Of a stretch of DNA of 64,000 bases, positions 12,883 through 24,296 are shown in pieces. Origin of the DNA: Auanema rhodensis. Taxonomy: Eukaryota; Nematoda; Chromadorea; Rhabditida; Rhabditidae. The stretch spans positions 16,430,001 to 16,494,000 of the forward strand of contig OZ059897.1 of the NCBI GenBank assembly GCA_964057225.1. Reading direction: 5' to 3'. A program made the translations under genes and the position numbers. The stretch's first letter is position 1. Every line of letters starts with the position of its first letter. The notes beneath the pieces were generated by a model. The model was not told the DNA's origin. It saw nothing but the letters and a program-made list of their open reading frames with translations, and searched no databases.

Positions 12883-14703
12883 TATGATAATTTAAGAGTT
12901 TTATATAATATCTTGTCTTTTAGTTTACAAACAAATGTGTTATTGCTATTTCTTCTTCATCATTCATTCTTATTATATTTTGGATATGGTTTTCAAGTAA
13001 CAGAATATTCCTTTTGTGGACTTGGTGCATCATTTCCGGCTTTCTCTAATTGCTCTGTCATTCTCTTAAAGCTTTTCTTCTTTTATAGACCAAAATAGAA
13101 GATTTATTACAACCACACAACCTCTTTTCACCCTCCAAACTTATTATCTCTCTCTCTCTCTCTCTCTCCCTCTCTCTCTTTCTTTCTCTCATTTATTCTT
13201 TTCTTTTCATCTATCCCCCTCTCTCTCTTTCACAACCGTTTTCTCTTGAACATAAGCTAAAGTTTTCAAAATTGTAACAGAATGTAAACATAAGGCAGTT
13301 TCAACACTAAATCAAGTTTACTAAGCTTGAGCACTTCACAATAATTGTAAAAGAAAACAATGAGCAATTTAGTTCAAGAAATATATATATCTATATATAT
13401 ATATATATATCTACGAATATATAATTCAAATTTTCCAAGTTTTTTAGGCAGCAGTTTAACACTCTACTTCATTCAAATACATCAGAATTTTTAAAAATGT
13501 AATATGAAAAACGTCTTTTCTTTTCATAAATTAATTATCATCAAAAATGTAGAAAACTGATTCTAAAATTTAAATAGAAGAATAATAAATATTTCAATGA
13601 TTACATATCATTTTGTGATCTTAAATTAATTTTATAAAAACTTGCCTGTAACGACGTTGTAAAAATACAAAGAGCAAATGACTAGAAAAGCCAGAAATAG
13701 GAATGTAATGAGAAATACCCGAGGTGCAAGGCAGGTACATGTCTGAAATATATGATAATGGTATAGATATATCTATATTTATCTTGATTTACTCTATGAG
13801 CATCAGCTTTTCGCATTTTGCTAGCTGGTAATGTTCCATTATTGTTATTAGTTAATAATGAAGTTTCAACATCTCTTCCGTTCTCCATTGAGGGAACCAA
13901 ATTTGTTTGAACTGTTGCTTCAACGTTATATGCTCCTGATCCATTCTAAAGAAAAAAATAAAAATAAATTTAAATAATGAAATGAAAATAAAAAAAACTT
14001 ATACATATATTTATATTTTCAATTTCAAAGTTTAATATAGAACTTCATCAGATCAAAAATGTTGTATTCTTTATGAAAATGTGAGTTAAGCAGAAGAAAA
14101 TAGGCAAGAAACAATTGCAATGTTGTTACATCAGAGCTTATCACAAAGATTAAGATATTTAGATGTGGATACTATCGATAAAAATAGTTTTTTTGTAGAA
14201 AAAGGATATAAAATGATATTTGTATACAGATATTAAATGTTTTAATTAAAATTAAAACTAAATATACATTGTGCTATATCTTTACAAGATGTTATATTAT
14301 TAGAATCTTTGCTAATTTCAATTATTATTTACACTATATATATATATATATATATATATTATAGAAAAGGAATCAAAATATTAGGTTTCTGTACAATAAA
14401 AAAAAACATTTTTTGTGTTTCTTTTCAAAAATTTGAAAAAGATACTGAATACAAGTTGTTGAAATTACTTGTGATTATAATCCTTTTTTTGTTGAAAAAA
14501 AAAGATTTTTATGAATACTATGACCATATATAAATAAACAACTAGTATAATTATAAAAATATATAATATATAAAATTATAAGAAAACATATTTGAAATAT
14601 TACTAATATTGTTTCAAATAATATTTAAAATATATCCAGAAAAGCAATCTGTTGTCAAAAGTTGGAAACTTACACGTGGATAAGGATCAATTTTAGTAAT
14701 CAT
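6850..14703 (-). CDS. M13 family (neprilysin-like) type II membrane metallopeptidase, 808 aa
   Basis: Twenty-three minus-strand exons: 14674-14703, 13793-13945, 13646-13742, 12704-12781, 12376-12501, 12192-12319, 11769-11906, 11577-11690, 11433-11525, 11065-11196, 10952-11020, 10794-10905, 10594-10709, 10416-10547, 10255-10365, 10126-10203, 9990-10081, 9805-9924, 9664-9731, 8038-8165, 7905-7964, 7705-7856, 6850-6949 (2427 nt, 809 codons). Residues 1-70 are cytosolic and about 71-90 form a single membrane anchor. The ectodomain opens with the M13 signature [20 protein letters not shown]. Zinc ligands are H653 and H657 of HEMSH with catalytic E654; the third ligand is E712 in ENIAD (with D716). 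H770 and R776 precede VMGTL, and the chain ends CDLW, as in the family. Oddities: the substrate-binding NAFY motif upstream of the zinc site reads IPIH, and ENIADNGG reads ENIADVMG. Intron 3 (12782-13645) has a GC donor. The family cleaves extracellular peptides, so neuropeptide turnover is inferred. Confidence 0.93.
8166..9663 (-). other. 1.5 kb intron of the M13 peptidase gene
   Basis: Lies between the HEMSH exon and the next exon. The interior is AT-rich and I found no alternative exon with acceptable splice sites. Confidence 0.6.
12782..13645 (-). other. GC-AG intron, 864 bp, in the M13 peptidase gene
   Basis: The donor reads ACAG|GCAAGT and the acceptor TTTACAG. GC-AG is needed to join the membrane anchor (..VVT) in frame to the VCSSKEC exon; the nearby GTCGTT would put a stop in frame. 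The intron contains a (TA)n run at 12839-12874 and a T/C-rich tract at 13140-13240. Confidence 0.8.
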
Positions 14704-14730
14704 ACGTCCTCATTCAGATGATAAATGCAT
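14693..14730 (-). promoter_or_regulatory. two short upstream ORFs in the peptidase leader
   Basis: Minus-strand ATGs at 14730 (MHLSSE, stop at 14710) and 14713 (MRTYDY, stop at 14693) precede the main ATG at 14703. The second overlaps the main start in another frame. An in-frame TGA just upstream of 14703 fixes the main start. If transcribed, these uORFs would lower translation. A splice-leader acceptor candidate (GAATTCAG or TCTACAG) sits immediately 5' of the first. Confidence 0.5.
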
Positions 14731-14877
14731 CTGAATTCTAACTGTAGACGTCGTGGACGAGGTGTGTCGTGTTCTGCGTTTCCAGTCGTTCGGCTTGTCT
14801 TGTTCTTCGTGTTCTTCTTTCTTTGGACCGTCGAAGAGTCTTCGAACCCGAGGTTCTCTTTGACAAATTCCGCTGAA

Positions 14878-14895
14878 GGGCGGAGCTTATATATA
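14878..14895 (-). promoter_or_regulatory. candidate core promoter: TATA box plus CTCCGCCC
   Basis: Read on the minus strand: TATATATAAG followed directly by CTCCGCCC, about 175 bases upstream of the peptidase ATG. The following 150 bases are much richer in GC than their surroundings. A related GGGCGGAG motif lies upstream of the plus-strand gene at 63.9 kb. Confidence 0.4.
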
Positions 14896-15787
14896 TAGAA
14901 TAGGAAAGCTCTGTTTCCGGATAGCTGTAGTAAAAGGAGGTGGAGCCAAAAAAAAGAAAAGAGATGTAGAGAAAATGAAACGAAACAGAAATTGGAACAA
15001 GAGAGTATGAAAATGAACGATAGTAAATGATACGATAAAGTATTTTGTAGAATTAAGATAGAAATATTTGAAAAGATTTAGCATAGCAGGTTAAATATTA
15101 TGTTATCAAAGAACATAATCTAATAAACATGTTATAAAGACAGAAAAGAAAACGACAATACGAAATTAAGAAACCATATTGTATAACTATTTATATATTT
15201 CTTATGATAGTATATTCAATATTATTTTTTCCTGTTGTTTTGATTTTTTTCCGTCTCTGACATAATTTTACTAATTTGAGTGACCTTTAAGGGAGGCAAA
15301 GCTTTCAAGCCAGTGGGGGCGTTTGGAGATACTGAAAGAGCGAAGTTGATTCCGCCCTCTTGGTCATACAAAATTTATTTTTTAATTTTTTTAAAATATT
15401 GTTTTTCTTTTTGGAAAACATTTCCTTGAAATTTACATTATCAAACTATATATATTTTAATTTTAAGCATAAGCTAAAACTTGAAAATAAAAACTAAATT
15501 CTAGCATGTTGGGGCTTGAAAAAAATTGGTTTTTAGAAGAATGGAATTAGCTTTGGAGATATGATATACCATTTTCTTAAATTTGTAGTTAGCAATCTTA
15601 GAATGTAAAATTAAATTTGTATTTTTCATGCTTCCATTGAGATCAAAGTGAGAAAGATTTTTTTTCAAAAAAATACTTCTATATATATAGCTATATAATA
15701 TATAGTTATATATATATATATATAATATGTACTTGAATAATAACAAGAAATAAATTTGAAACTAAAATTTAAGAATGAAATTCATTT
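14896..15787. other. spacer between the peptidase promoter and the microprotein gene
   Basis: AT-rich, with a GC-richer patch at 15280-15360 containing GGGGGCG and CCGCCC. No credible exon was seen. The TA-rich stretch at 15690-15725 lies just beyond the microprotein stop codon. Confidence 0.45.
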
Positions 15788-16133
15788 TCATTTATTAAAG
15801 AGATTGAATACAAAAATTAATACAAATCCTCCCGTTAAACCAGGAAATTGCTTTAAAATTCCTTGAAAACGAAGAAGATTTTAGTATTTAGTTAGATAAA
15901 GTATGTTAGAGGAAGAGAGAAGAGAGAGAGAGAGAGAAAATAAAGAAGAGATAAATATTCATTGACCATTCATAAATAATTAAAAAATTCAAAGCATTTG
16001 ACTAATTATGAAAAAATTAAGAAGCAAATATTTTGACTTATAGGATATGATATTTAAATATATAATATGAGAGAAAAAAAAAGTTAAAAAATTGATAATT
16101 ACCATTATAATATGTTGTAACAATTTGACTCAT
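15788..16133 (-). CDS. two-exon microprotein with one membrane segment (34 aa)
   Basis: Minus-strand exons 16103-16133 and 15788-15861, with donor GTAATT, acceptor TTTTCAAG and an in-frame junction. The N-terminal 11 residues are MSQIVTTYYNG. The second exon adds a short amphipathic stretch and then a hydrophobic segment, GGFVLIFVFNLFNK, at the C-terminus. Third codon positions are mostly A/T, as in the long genes here. A good acceptor (TTTAATTTAG) ends at 16210, giving a 76-base leader at 16134-16209 that contains a small uORF (MRNKVIQ). Size and layout resemble respiratory-chain accessory subunits or SERCA-regulating micropeptides, but I recognise no family motif, so the function is unknown. 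The risk is that a 34-codon model could arise by chance. Confidence 0.6.
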
Positions 16134-16209
16134 CCTGGGATTACGGTAATTATTATTGAATCACTTTGTTCCGCATGAAAGGCTAATATGGAAATATGCC
16201 TGCGTGTTT

Positions 16210-18332
16210 CTAAATTAAAGAAAATATTTTATAGAAAAGAAGGAAAATGAAGAAATTTAAAAAAAAAGTAAATGAGAGGAAAACAAGTATATGAAATTGC
16301 AAAAAAAAAAGAAGAAAATGCATCGAATTGAGTAAAATCGTCAAGTCAAGCTTAGTCATCAATGTTGGTGAGACAAATGTCGTTGGCACTTCTGAGTGGC
16401 ATTAAGTCATATAAGGGAATCCAACATGAGATAAATATGAGGTTGAAGAACAACGAAGACAATTTTAATCTACTAAATAGATAGAAAAATAGAAATGAAT
16501 GTCAACGTGAATGTAAATGACTTTGGGTGGTCAGATGTTTTATGGGAAGAGACCAAGAAAACATCAGAAAAGAGTAAAGATAGAGGAAATAGAATTAAAA
16601 GGTAAATTTTTAAAAAAGAGAACATGAGTATAACACACAAAATTGAATGTTAGAATAATATTTTTTCTTCTTGATTAGATCTAGTAACTGATTAGTTTGG
16701 ATAATACTGATGAAGATGCTTTAATAAAGAATTATTTAGAATAATATATAAAATGACTAAGCAAAAGCAATCAAATCACAAACTATGTATATTAGAAAGA
16801 GATTCCTAATATTCGTTTATAGAATTATAATAAAAGAAATTAGAAACATAAATGTCATATTAGCTAATTTTTGGATAGAAATTAGAAGGATTTCTTTTTG
16901 ACGGCTCCAAAAAGGGAAAGGATAAAACGATCATTAATGTTCATAGGTATATAAGAGGAAATGAATTAAGAAAGAAAAAATGTCATCAGAAAATATAAAA
17001 TCAAAACAATAATTTAAACATATTAGATAATTTAATATAAAATAATATTATATTTATACTATATATATACTATATATTTCTATAAATAGAATATTTTAAT
17101 ATAATCAATCATCATTTTTTTATAAAAAAAAAGATAACTTGTAAACAAGTTTAAAAACAAAAGTTTATTTTAAATAAAAATTTGTTATCTATTCACATAG
17201 TTTATAAGGAAAAAATATGATGTCAATGATAATATTGGTAATATTCATACACACATATCATACATAACACGCAGCATGAAATTTTTGCAACAAAAATGTA
17301 GATAATATAATCCTTTTTACTCTAATTCTTCTGTTTAATCTTTTGTCAATTTTCATATAATATACATACATATACATACAAATATAGTTTAGTCTATTGT
17401 ATAATATGTTCATATACAGATAATTAAATTTTATAATGAATTTTCTTTAATATTTAATTTTTAAAAGGATAATAGTGTAAGAATTAGATTGAAAGACAGA
17501 AATAAGGAGAGTAAGAGAAAGAAAAAAAGAGAGATTAAGAGGGAAAGAGAGAGAGAATTATCTGTTCAAAATATATATTTAAAGATTGTATATGCAAAAT
17601 CAAAAATTTAACGAACACACATCACTGCATCACTTTTTTTATTCTCTTTTTGCTATATTTTCTAGTTTTGACATCATGATGTCATACAATTTTTGATAAA
17701 ATTGTGGAATAAAAAAAGGTTTTTTTTGAGTGGAAAATGAGAAGTCTAAAAAGAAGAACATGGAATAATGCACAGAAATGATAAGCGCATGAGAACTGAA
17801 CATCATAGTGATGAAACGACTATGGCAGTCATCTCTGTCATTGACAACAAGCTTGAAGCCCAATGCGAAAGATGAGGAGGTGGAGGAGGAGGAAGAAGAG
17901 CAGTAGGACAAGAACATGGAAATGAACGACACTATAGTTGACATGTGGTAATATACATATATAAAGAAAATATAGGAAATAAAGAAGCTGACGATCAAGA
18001 CACAGAAGCAGTTAAAAAAGGGATTGATGAAATAAAGCAAACATGCAACACGCATATGTATTTGACGAGATGGTCACTTTTGATTTTAATAGTTTGATAT
18101 TTGGCGAATACTATGATCATATGATGCATGATATAACAATCAAAAGAATTAAAGAAATGATGATGAAGAGGGAGAAATGATGTTGAAAAGCTAAATAAAA
18201 GACAAACAGGACAACAGAATGATATGATAACAGTTTTAAGATCAAGACAATGATGCGGATTTGTTGCTGGATTTAGAATCAAGTCATCCGGATCATATAA
18301 ATATGATATGTACATCTACATATATATTTTAT

Positions 18333-18367
<35 letters not shown>

Positions 18368-20846
18368 AGTATAAAAAACTTTAAAATACGAAAAACTTGA
18401 TAAATTGAATCATTTTCTTCATGACTGATGTGAATGTTGCAGCTTCATATATTTCTTTTGCTATTGATGATGATTGAAAAAATATGAAGAAGAGGTGTGA
18501 ATTTACTTTCGTTTGGACGACAATGCATTCATGAAGTGATGGAACTATGACGTGGTTACATATAATCTAGTGATATTTTTATTGAGAAAGCTTATATATA
18601 CATATAATATATATATATATATGTATGTACGTTATGAATATGTGTACATGTATGTATATGTGTGTTCTGGAGATTAGAGGATCTAGAACTAGTAAAAGGA
18701 TAAACCAGATAACTGTAAGCAGATATACATGATACAATCAGTCAAAAGATAAAAATGAAAAGAAAAACGGAAAGATGGGTCGAGGAATTAGATCAAGATA
18801 TAATGAGAACACAGTCAACAAAAGTGAGATATACATATTGTCGGAGAGGATGCAAGGCACATGAAAGCTGCAAGTACTGGAGGTCTTATGATTAAGAAAG
18901 CGGATGATAATTGCATGGACGGTGATCTTATGATGCAATGACCAACATTTCTAAAGCTTCAAGCATAATTGGTTTTGAATGAATATCATGAGATTCCGGT
19001 GAGGTCAGAATGATAAGATGAAAGCAAAAGAGAAGGAACATAATTTCGGAGACAGATGACATCCTTGACAGAGGAAACACCTACAAGGAGATCACAATGA
19101 CAACGACGACATCGACGACAGGAAGTTGAAGAATGAGCAATGGCATGATTGCAATCCTGGAGGGGAGAGATCGACAGTTGCGACTGAATGACGTCACAAT
19201 CTGATGATTGTAGGCAAATGATTGGAATGAATGATTGAATGCGAAGTTGTGAGAGACGGTGAAGAAAATGTAGGAAGAGAGAAAGATATTGAGAGGGAAT
19301 ATAAGATCGATATGAAAGGTTACTGAGGAATTGAAACGAAAAATTGATAGAAGTGTTGGAGAGATAGAGGGTTGCAGATATAAGTCGAAGAAGGGAAGAA
19401 AGAACATTCATTATAAACTAGAGAAGATGACAAGGACTTTTCATTTCATCATTTCCGCTTCTACGGTCAGCTGTATCTTATATCCACCTGCTCGATTTCT
19501 CACATATATGGCGGATGACATCATTATGGGGTGGATTGGCTAGTATGAAAGATAAATACGTTGAGGTATGATACTTATAACCAAATTTTGAATAAAATAA
19601 ATTATATAATAGGATAACAAGAGAAAGATATTTACGTGAATAATTAATTGAAGAAATAGCATAGAAATAAAAAGGAAAATAAAGAACTAACAATTAGATT
19701 AAAATTGAACTTGTTGACTTTCAAGTTTCACGTAGTATTCAGTAAACTTTCACGTCGTTTCAGCGAAAAATAAATTAATATATCAATTGAATTTAAAAGA
19801 GACCAACAAACTAATAAATAATGAGAAGGTAAAAACGTTAAAGTGTGGGTGAGATTTTCAGAAGAAGCTTGAGTTTCATACGAGATATCAGATAAATTGT
19901 GATGTATTGATCAAAACTTTTTTAACTCATCAAGTACATGTTGTAATTGTTTTTGAGTTACTATCCTTAGAGTTATAAGATTAATCAACCAGCTGAACAA
20001 CGTCTTTGTAAATTAAGCTTAATCTTACTCTTTATACTTGTCAGATAAGCTGACTGCTGTTTCTCTCCACATTACTTAATCTCTCTATCTATCTATCTCT
20101 ACCTATTCCTCCCCCTCTCTCTATTAATCTATCTCTGTAGCAACATGTTTCTCTTTTTCTATTTCAGAATTAATTTTTTTATTCGTTGAGATGATTGTTG
20201 AAAGAGAAAAAAGTATGGTGAATGATCAAAAGTACGTTATAGCATTTTGAGTTATACAGAATTAGTTATACTTTTGTGTCAATATAAGTAACTGCTTTAT
20301 TTGAAACAAAAAAAAAATATTTGTATAATATATATATTTTTATATTCAAACTCATATTATACTCAAATTCAAGCTTATGTTTTGAAATTGTACAATTTTC
20401 TTCAGAATTTCAGTATATTTTAGTTTTGTTTTTAAAAAATAGATAATTGAACATAATTTATATTAATATTCATTTATTTAATATTTAAATATATTTTATA
20501 AATATATGGAATATCATCTTTCGAATAATTTTGATTTTTTAATTTTCTTTCTTTAAATGAACATTATACAATTAAAAAAAATTAAAAACAAATAAACAAG
20601 CAATTTTTTTTATTATTTTTTCATTTTAATGAAATAACAAAAATTAAAATAAAAAGTAAATACATTTTGGACAGATTAAAAATGATGGTGATGAAATTCA
20701 GGAGAAACGGACAATGAAAATCAAATCACTATAAAAACTAAAAATTTCTGTAAATTTATACAAAAAAAAATACAGAAAATGACATAACCATATACATGCA
20801 TTAAAGGAATGGAATAATTATTTTATTTAAAAAAAAAAGTTTTTTT
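16210..20846. other. intergenic, plus strand purine-rich from about 16.3 to 19.6 kb
   Basis: Minus-strand genes flank this region. Around 17640-18300 and 18740-19420 the composition is less AT-rich and minus-strand frames stay open for up to about 140 codons, but they are pyrimidine-driven (Phe/Ser/Leu), start without good context and show no motif. A full CRE lies at 19189-19196. From about 20.1 to 20.8 kb it is AT-rich with nothing recognisable. Confidence 0.45.
19189..19196. promoter_or_regulatory. full CRE, TGACGTCA
   Basis: Exact palindromic CREB/ATF site inside a GC-richer island, with no adjacent gene that I can define. Confidence 0.3.
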
Positions 20847-21488
20847 CTAAATTGTTCTCGTTGAGGAGACAGGGTAAATACGACCATCGATAACGATGAG
20901 TGGTCGTTGGGCGAGTGAACCTCCACGAAAATCTGGGTATTTATAGTCTCTGAAATAAAGTTTTTTAAGATATTGGATATTATAGATAAGATTATTATAA
21001 TATATATATAATTAGAAATAATAACGATGATATAGAAATATTTGAAAAACAAAAATTTTAAAGTTGACATTCATTAATACTTAGTTAAACTATTTAATAA
21101 AATAATCTAATGTTGTATATATTTTGATCTGATCATAATGTGTTATCATATTAGTCAAATTAACGTCCACATTCGACAATGACTGGAAACAAAATTCAAA
21201 AAAACATGAATTTTCTTTGATAGTTTCATACAAATAATGTTAATTTTAGATATATGTATTATTGAAAATAATATACATACCTATAGAGCACATCAAGACC
21301 ACGACGTGGCGGAGACATAAATATGGTTGGATCCATTAAAGTTCTAAATATATAATTATTATAATATAATATTTATTATAAAATTAATATTTATACTTTT
21401 CTTTTGTTGATAATCGGCTGGAATGTCTTAGTGGCAACATAGCAACTGAAAGGGAAACCATAACCAAAAAGCAAAATAGATGTCTCAT
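20847..21488 (-). CDS. small secreted precursor, candidate peptide prohormone (85 aa)
   Basis: Minus-strand exons 21397-21488, 21281-21343 and 20847-20949, with donors GTATAA and GTATGT and acceptors TATTTAG and TTTCAG, in frame throughout. The N-terminus MRHLFCFLVMVSLSVA is a signal peptide, followed by about 68 residues without cysteine. Basic sites that could be cleaved include KEK, PRRG and a single R before DYKYPDFRGG. The tail ends RIYPVSSTRTI. A clean acceptor (AATCAG) four bases before the ATG looks like a splice-leader site, and AAATAAAA follows the stop within 30 bases. Secretion is well supported; processing into a bioactive peptide is inferred from size and basic sites. I do not recognise the family. 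Confidence 0.75.
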
Positions 21489-22952
21489 TCTTCTGATTAT
21501 ATCCTTATTCTGAATTATTGTTAAGATATAATAAAAAACATGATTATTATAAGATATATAGTCACAATAGTAGTGATAAACGGAAAAAAAACATTTAAAA
21601 TGAAATAAAAAAAGAAAAGGAGTGTTTAATTAAAAAAAAATTAAAATTCAGATCATGAAGCTCAATTTTTGCAGCAAAAAAAGCTATTGAAAATACCTGG
21701 ACTATCTCAAAATAAATCGAAAAAATAAACGAAATAGCTAGTAATTTACATATTAGTTGAAAGCTAAAATTTCTTTTTTTCTCTTTTAAATTCTTGAAGA
21801 ATTTTTTGTGAATGAAAAGTAAGAATGATTATTATGCAATTTTCTTGTAAAAAAAACATAGAAAATTAAGTGAAACATGAAAAATATTATGAAAGAATGT
21901 AAATTCATTGAAATTTAAGAAAAATCTATTATTTATGTAACTGAAAAAAGGAAGATGATAATACAAAAAATATATTATTGTAAGTCAAGAAAGAATAAAA
22001 GAAGATTAAAAGAAAAGTATGTATGTATATCATCAACATCTTCAGTAATTAAATATTATTACGTTATAACTATAAATGATCTTAAAGTAGAATAACTAGA
22101 TATAACAAATGAATATTAATCTATCTATCTATCTATATATATATATATATATATTTAGTAATTATACATATAGTATAAACATATAGATAAAACTATATAT
22201 AGTATATATATATAGCTTTAAGCATTATCAAACACAGACATTCTCATTCGAAATGAATTAATAATTTGGATTTTGTAAACAAAAATCATAAAAGTGACGA
22301 AAACTTGCATTCATGGAATATCTGAGGAAGATGTGGTCGTCGCCAGGTACATCACATAGATGATGATGTGACAACGGCAACAACATATATCCGGAATATA
22401 GCAAGTTATGAGAATTTTTAATAGTTAGTATATAATAATTTTTAATGTATAACTTTCTTTGATGCACGGCTTAGTGACGTAAATTTGATTGAGTATAAAG
22501 AACACACATATGCACACACATGTGGGTCCAAAATGCTTAAATGCCAAATATATAAAGAAAGAGTTTCTTATATCTATTCGTGAAAATGTAGAAAAAAAAG
22601 TTTCGAAGAGATTAAACAGCACAAAGCATTACTCTCAATCGTATTTGAAAATTAAGTGAAATAAGAATGTTGTTTATAGGAGTGTAGAGAATTGTTTTAA
22701 AATCATCACGATAGATCTTGATTGATATTTGCAAAAATAGAGAAAAAAAAACGTCTCACAGTTCATGAACTTTGATTTGATGAAAAAATATTTTAAAATC
22801 TACTGCTTCATTATAAATATTTCATTTCATATTAATATGATATTAGTCAATGGAGATAAAAGTTGCGATTTGGAAAAGACGGCATAAGTTTCAATACTTC
22901 GAAATTCGTTTTCTTATATGCGGGTTTGAGCTCCCTCGTTCTCTCTCTCTCG

Positions 22953-23010
<58 letters not shown>

Positions 23011-23150
23011 AACATTCCGTTCATGATCTTTTCTTCAAAGTCACATCATTCTATTTCCCTCTTTCTCAACATCATTGCTGTCTTTAAATGAATTCCACCG
23101 AAACGGAAAAAAGTGAAAATTAACTTTGAACTCTAAGAAAATAATTAACG

Positions 23151-23182
<32 letters not shown>

Positions 23183-24176
23183 AATAAGGAGAAACAACTT
23201 ATCTTAATGTTTTCAAGTGTTTCAACATGTATATTACTAAAGTAATATAAGTTTGTTTGCACTTTAATATTTTATTTCAATCAAAAAATCGTTTTTACTC
23301 CTATTCAAAGTATTTCTATTAATTTCATGTAAATATCTTAAATTCAGCAGGCCAATAAGCTTGCTTCTATATGATTTTTCTATTATTATACAAATATATT
23401 CAGCTAATATAGATAACATGGACAAATAGTACAGAAAATTGTGAAATAACTGCAGCTTACGAGTTCAATACATGAAGTGCACAAGAGAAAATGAAACAAG
23501 TTCGTGGGTGACGAATTATGCAAAATGGGCTGATTGATGCATACACAGGTTGAGAAGTTTGAATAAGCAGTTGACCAGTGGTCAAAAAAAGTAAATTCTA
23601 CGAGAATATTATGCAAAAAAATTTAAACAGAGAGCATATTCGTGCATTTCAACAAGTTGATCAAACAGCTATCAAGATAAATGGTTGATAGATCGTTTAA
23701 AATACAACTTTGAACAAAATTGGAAGGTGTGTAATGAAATATTATAATATTGTTATATATTAATCTTATTCTTATAATATAAATTAAATAATAAAGTCCA
23801 TAAGGTTAATATAAATTATATATATATATATATGTATATATCTGTATATATGAATATGAGATATCAAAATAGAAGTGAAAGAATCATGATACTAGACCTC
23901 CACTGCTAATAATGATTTGTGAATCGTTTAGCTTAAGCGATTATGATTTCTCATAACTAAATATCTATGTTAGTTATATATAACTAATATATATATATTA
24001 TTGGTAATTCTTTTCTAAAGAAAATATATAAACATCAATACGTATAAAACGACCCAAAAAACATGTGATAAAAGAAAAATAATATATTAATATAATCGTT
24101 AACTATTTTTTAAGGAAAAATATATTTTAATTCTTTAAAGAGTAAGGAAATAAAAGAGCGAAAGCACTATGCAAAA
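21489..24176. other. intergenic region upstream of the secreted precursor
   Basis: AT-rich, with TA and CT microsatellites. A GC-richer patch at 22290-22400 and another at 23440-23600 keep minus-strand frames open for about 60-70 codons without motif or start context. I see no defensible gene. Confidence 0.45.
22941..23008. repeat. (CT)n microsatellite, slightly interrupted
   Basis: CT run of about 68 bases with two early interruptions. Confidence 0.9.
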
Positions 24177-24290
24177 TCAGTTAAAAATATACTTTTCACC
24201 TTGTAAATAATGATATTTTGATGTAACATTAAGGGCTGTAACTAATGGAGTCACACAAGCTTTTCGACGATGTTTTCTTGCAAGTGACAT
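24177..24290 (-). CDS. candidate 37-aa basic microprotein or exon of an unresolved gene
   Basis: On the minus strand a strong acceptor (AATTCACAG) is followed six bases later by an ATG opening a 37-codon frame: MSLARKHRRKACVTPLVTAL, then NVTSKYHYLQG and a short tail to TGA. Third codon positions are almost all A/T, matching the confirmed genes here, while the competing frame has GC-rich third positions. A consensus donor (CAAG|GTGAAAAG) lies at 24200, so the segment may instead be spliced onward; I could not find a convincing partner exon. The N-terminus is basic and there is no signal peptide. The function is unknown. Confidence 0.4.
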   Translation of the reverse strand: MSLARKHRRKACVTPLVTALNVTSKYHYLQGEKYIFN

Positions 24291-24296
24291 CAATAT

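Noticed and set aside
17639-18055. 138-codon minus-strand frame with a hydrophobic N-terminus
   Set aside because: Pyrimidine-rich composition keeps the frame open; Phe/Ser-rich, no motif, no start context, third positions unlike the confirmed genes.
18986-19411. Overlapping 141- and 108-codon minus-strand frames
   Set aside because: Two overlapping frames of the same island are both open, which points to composition rather than coding.
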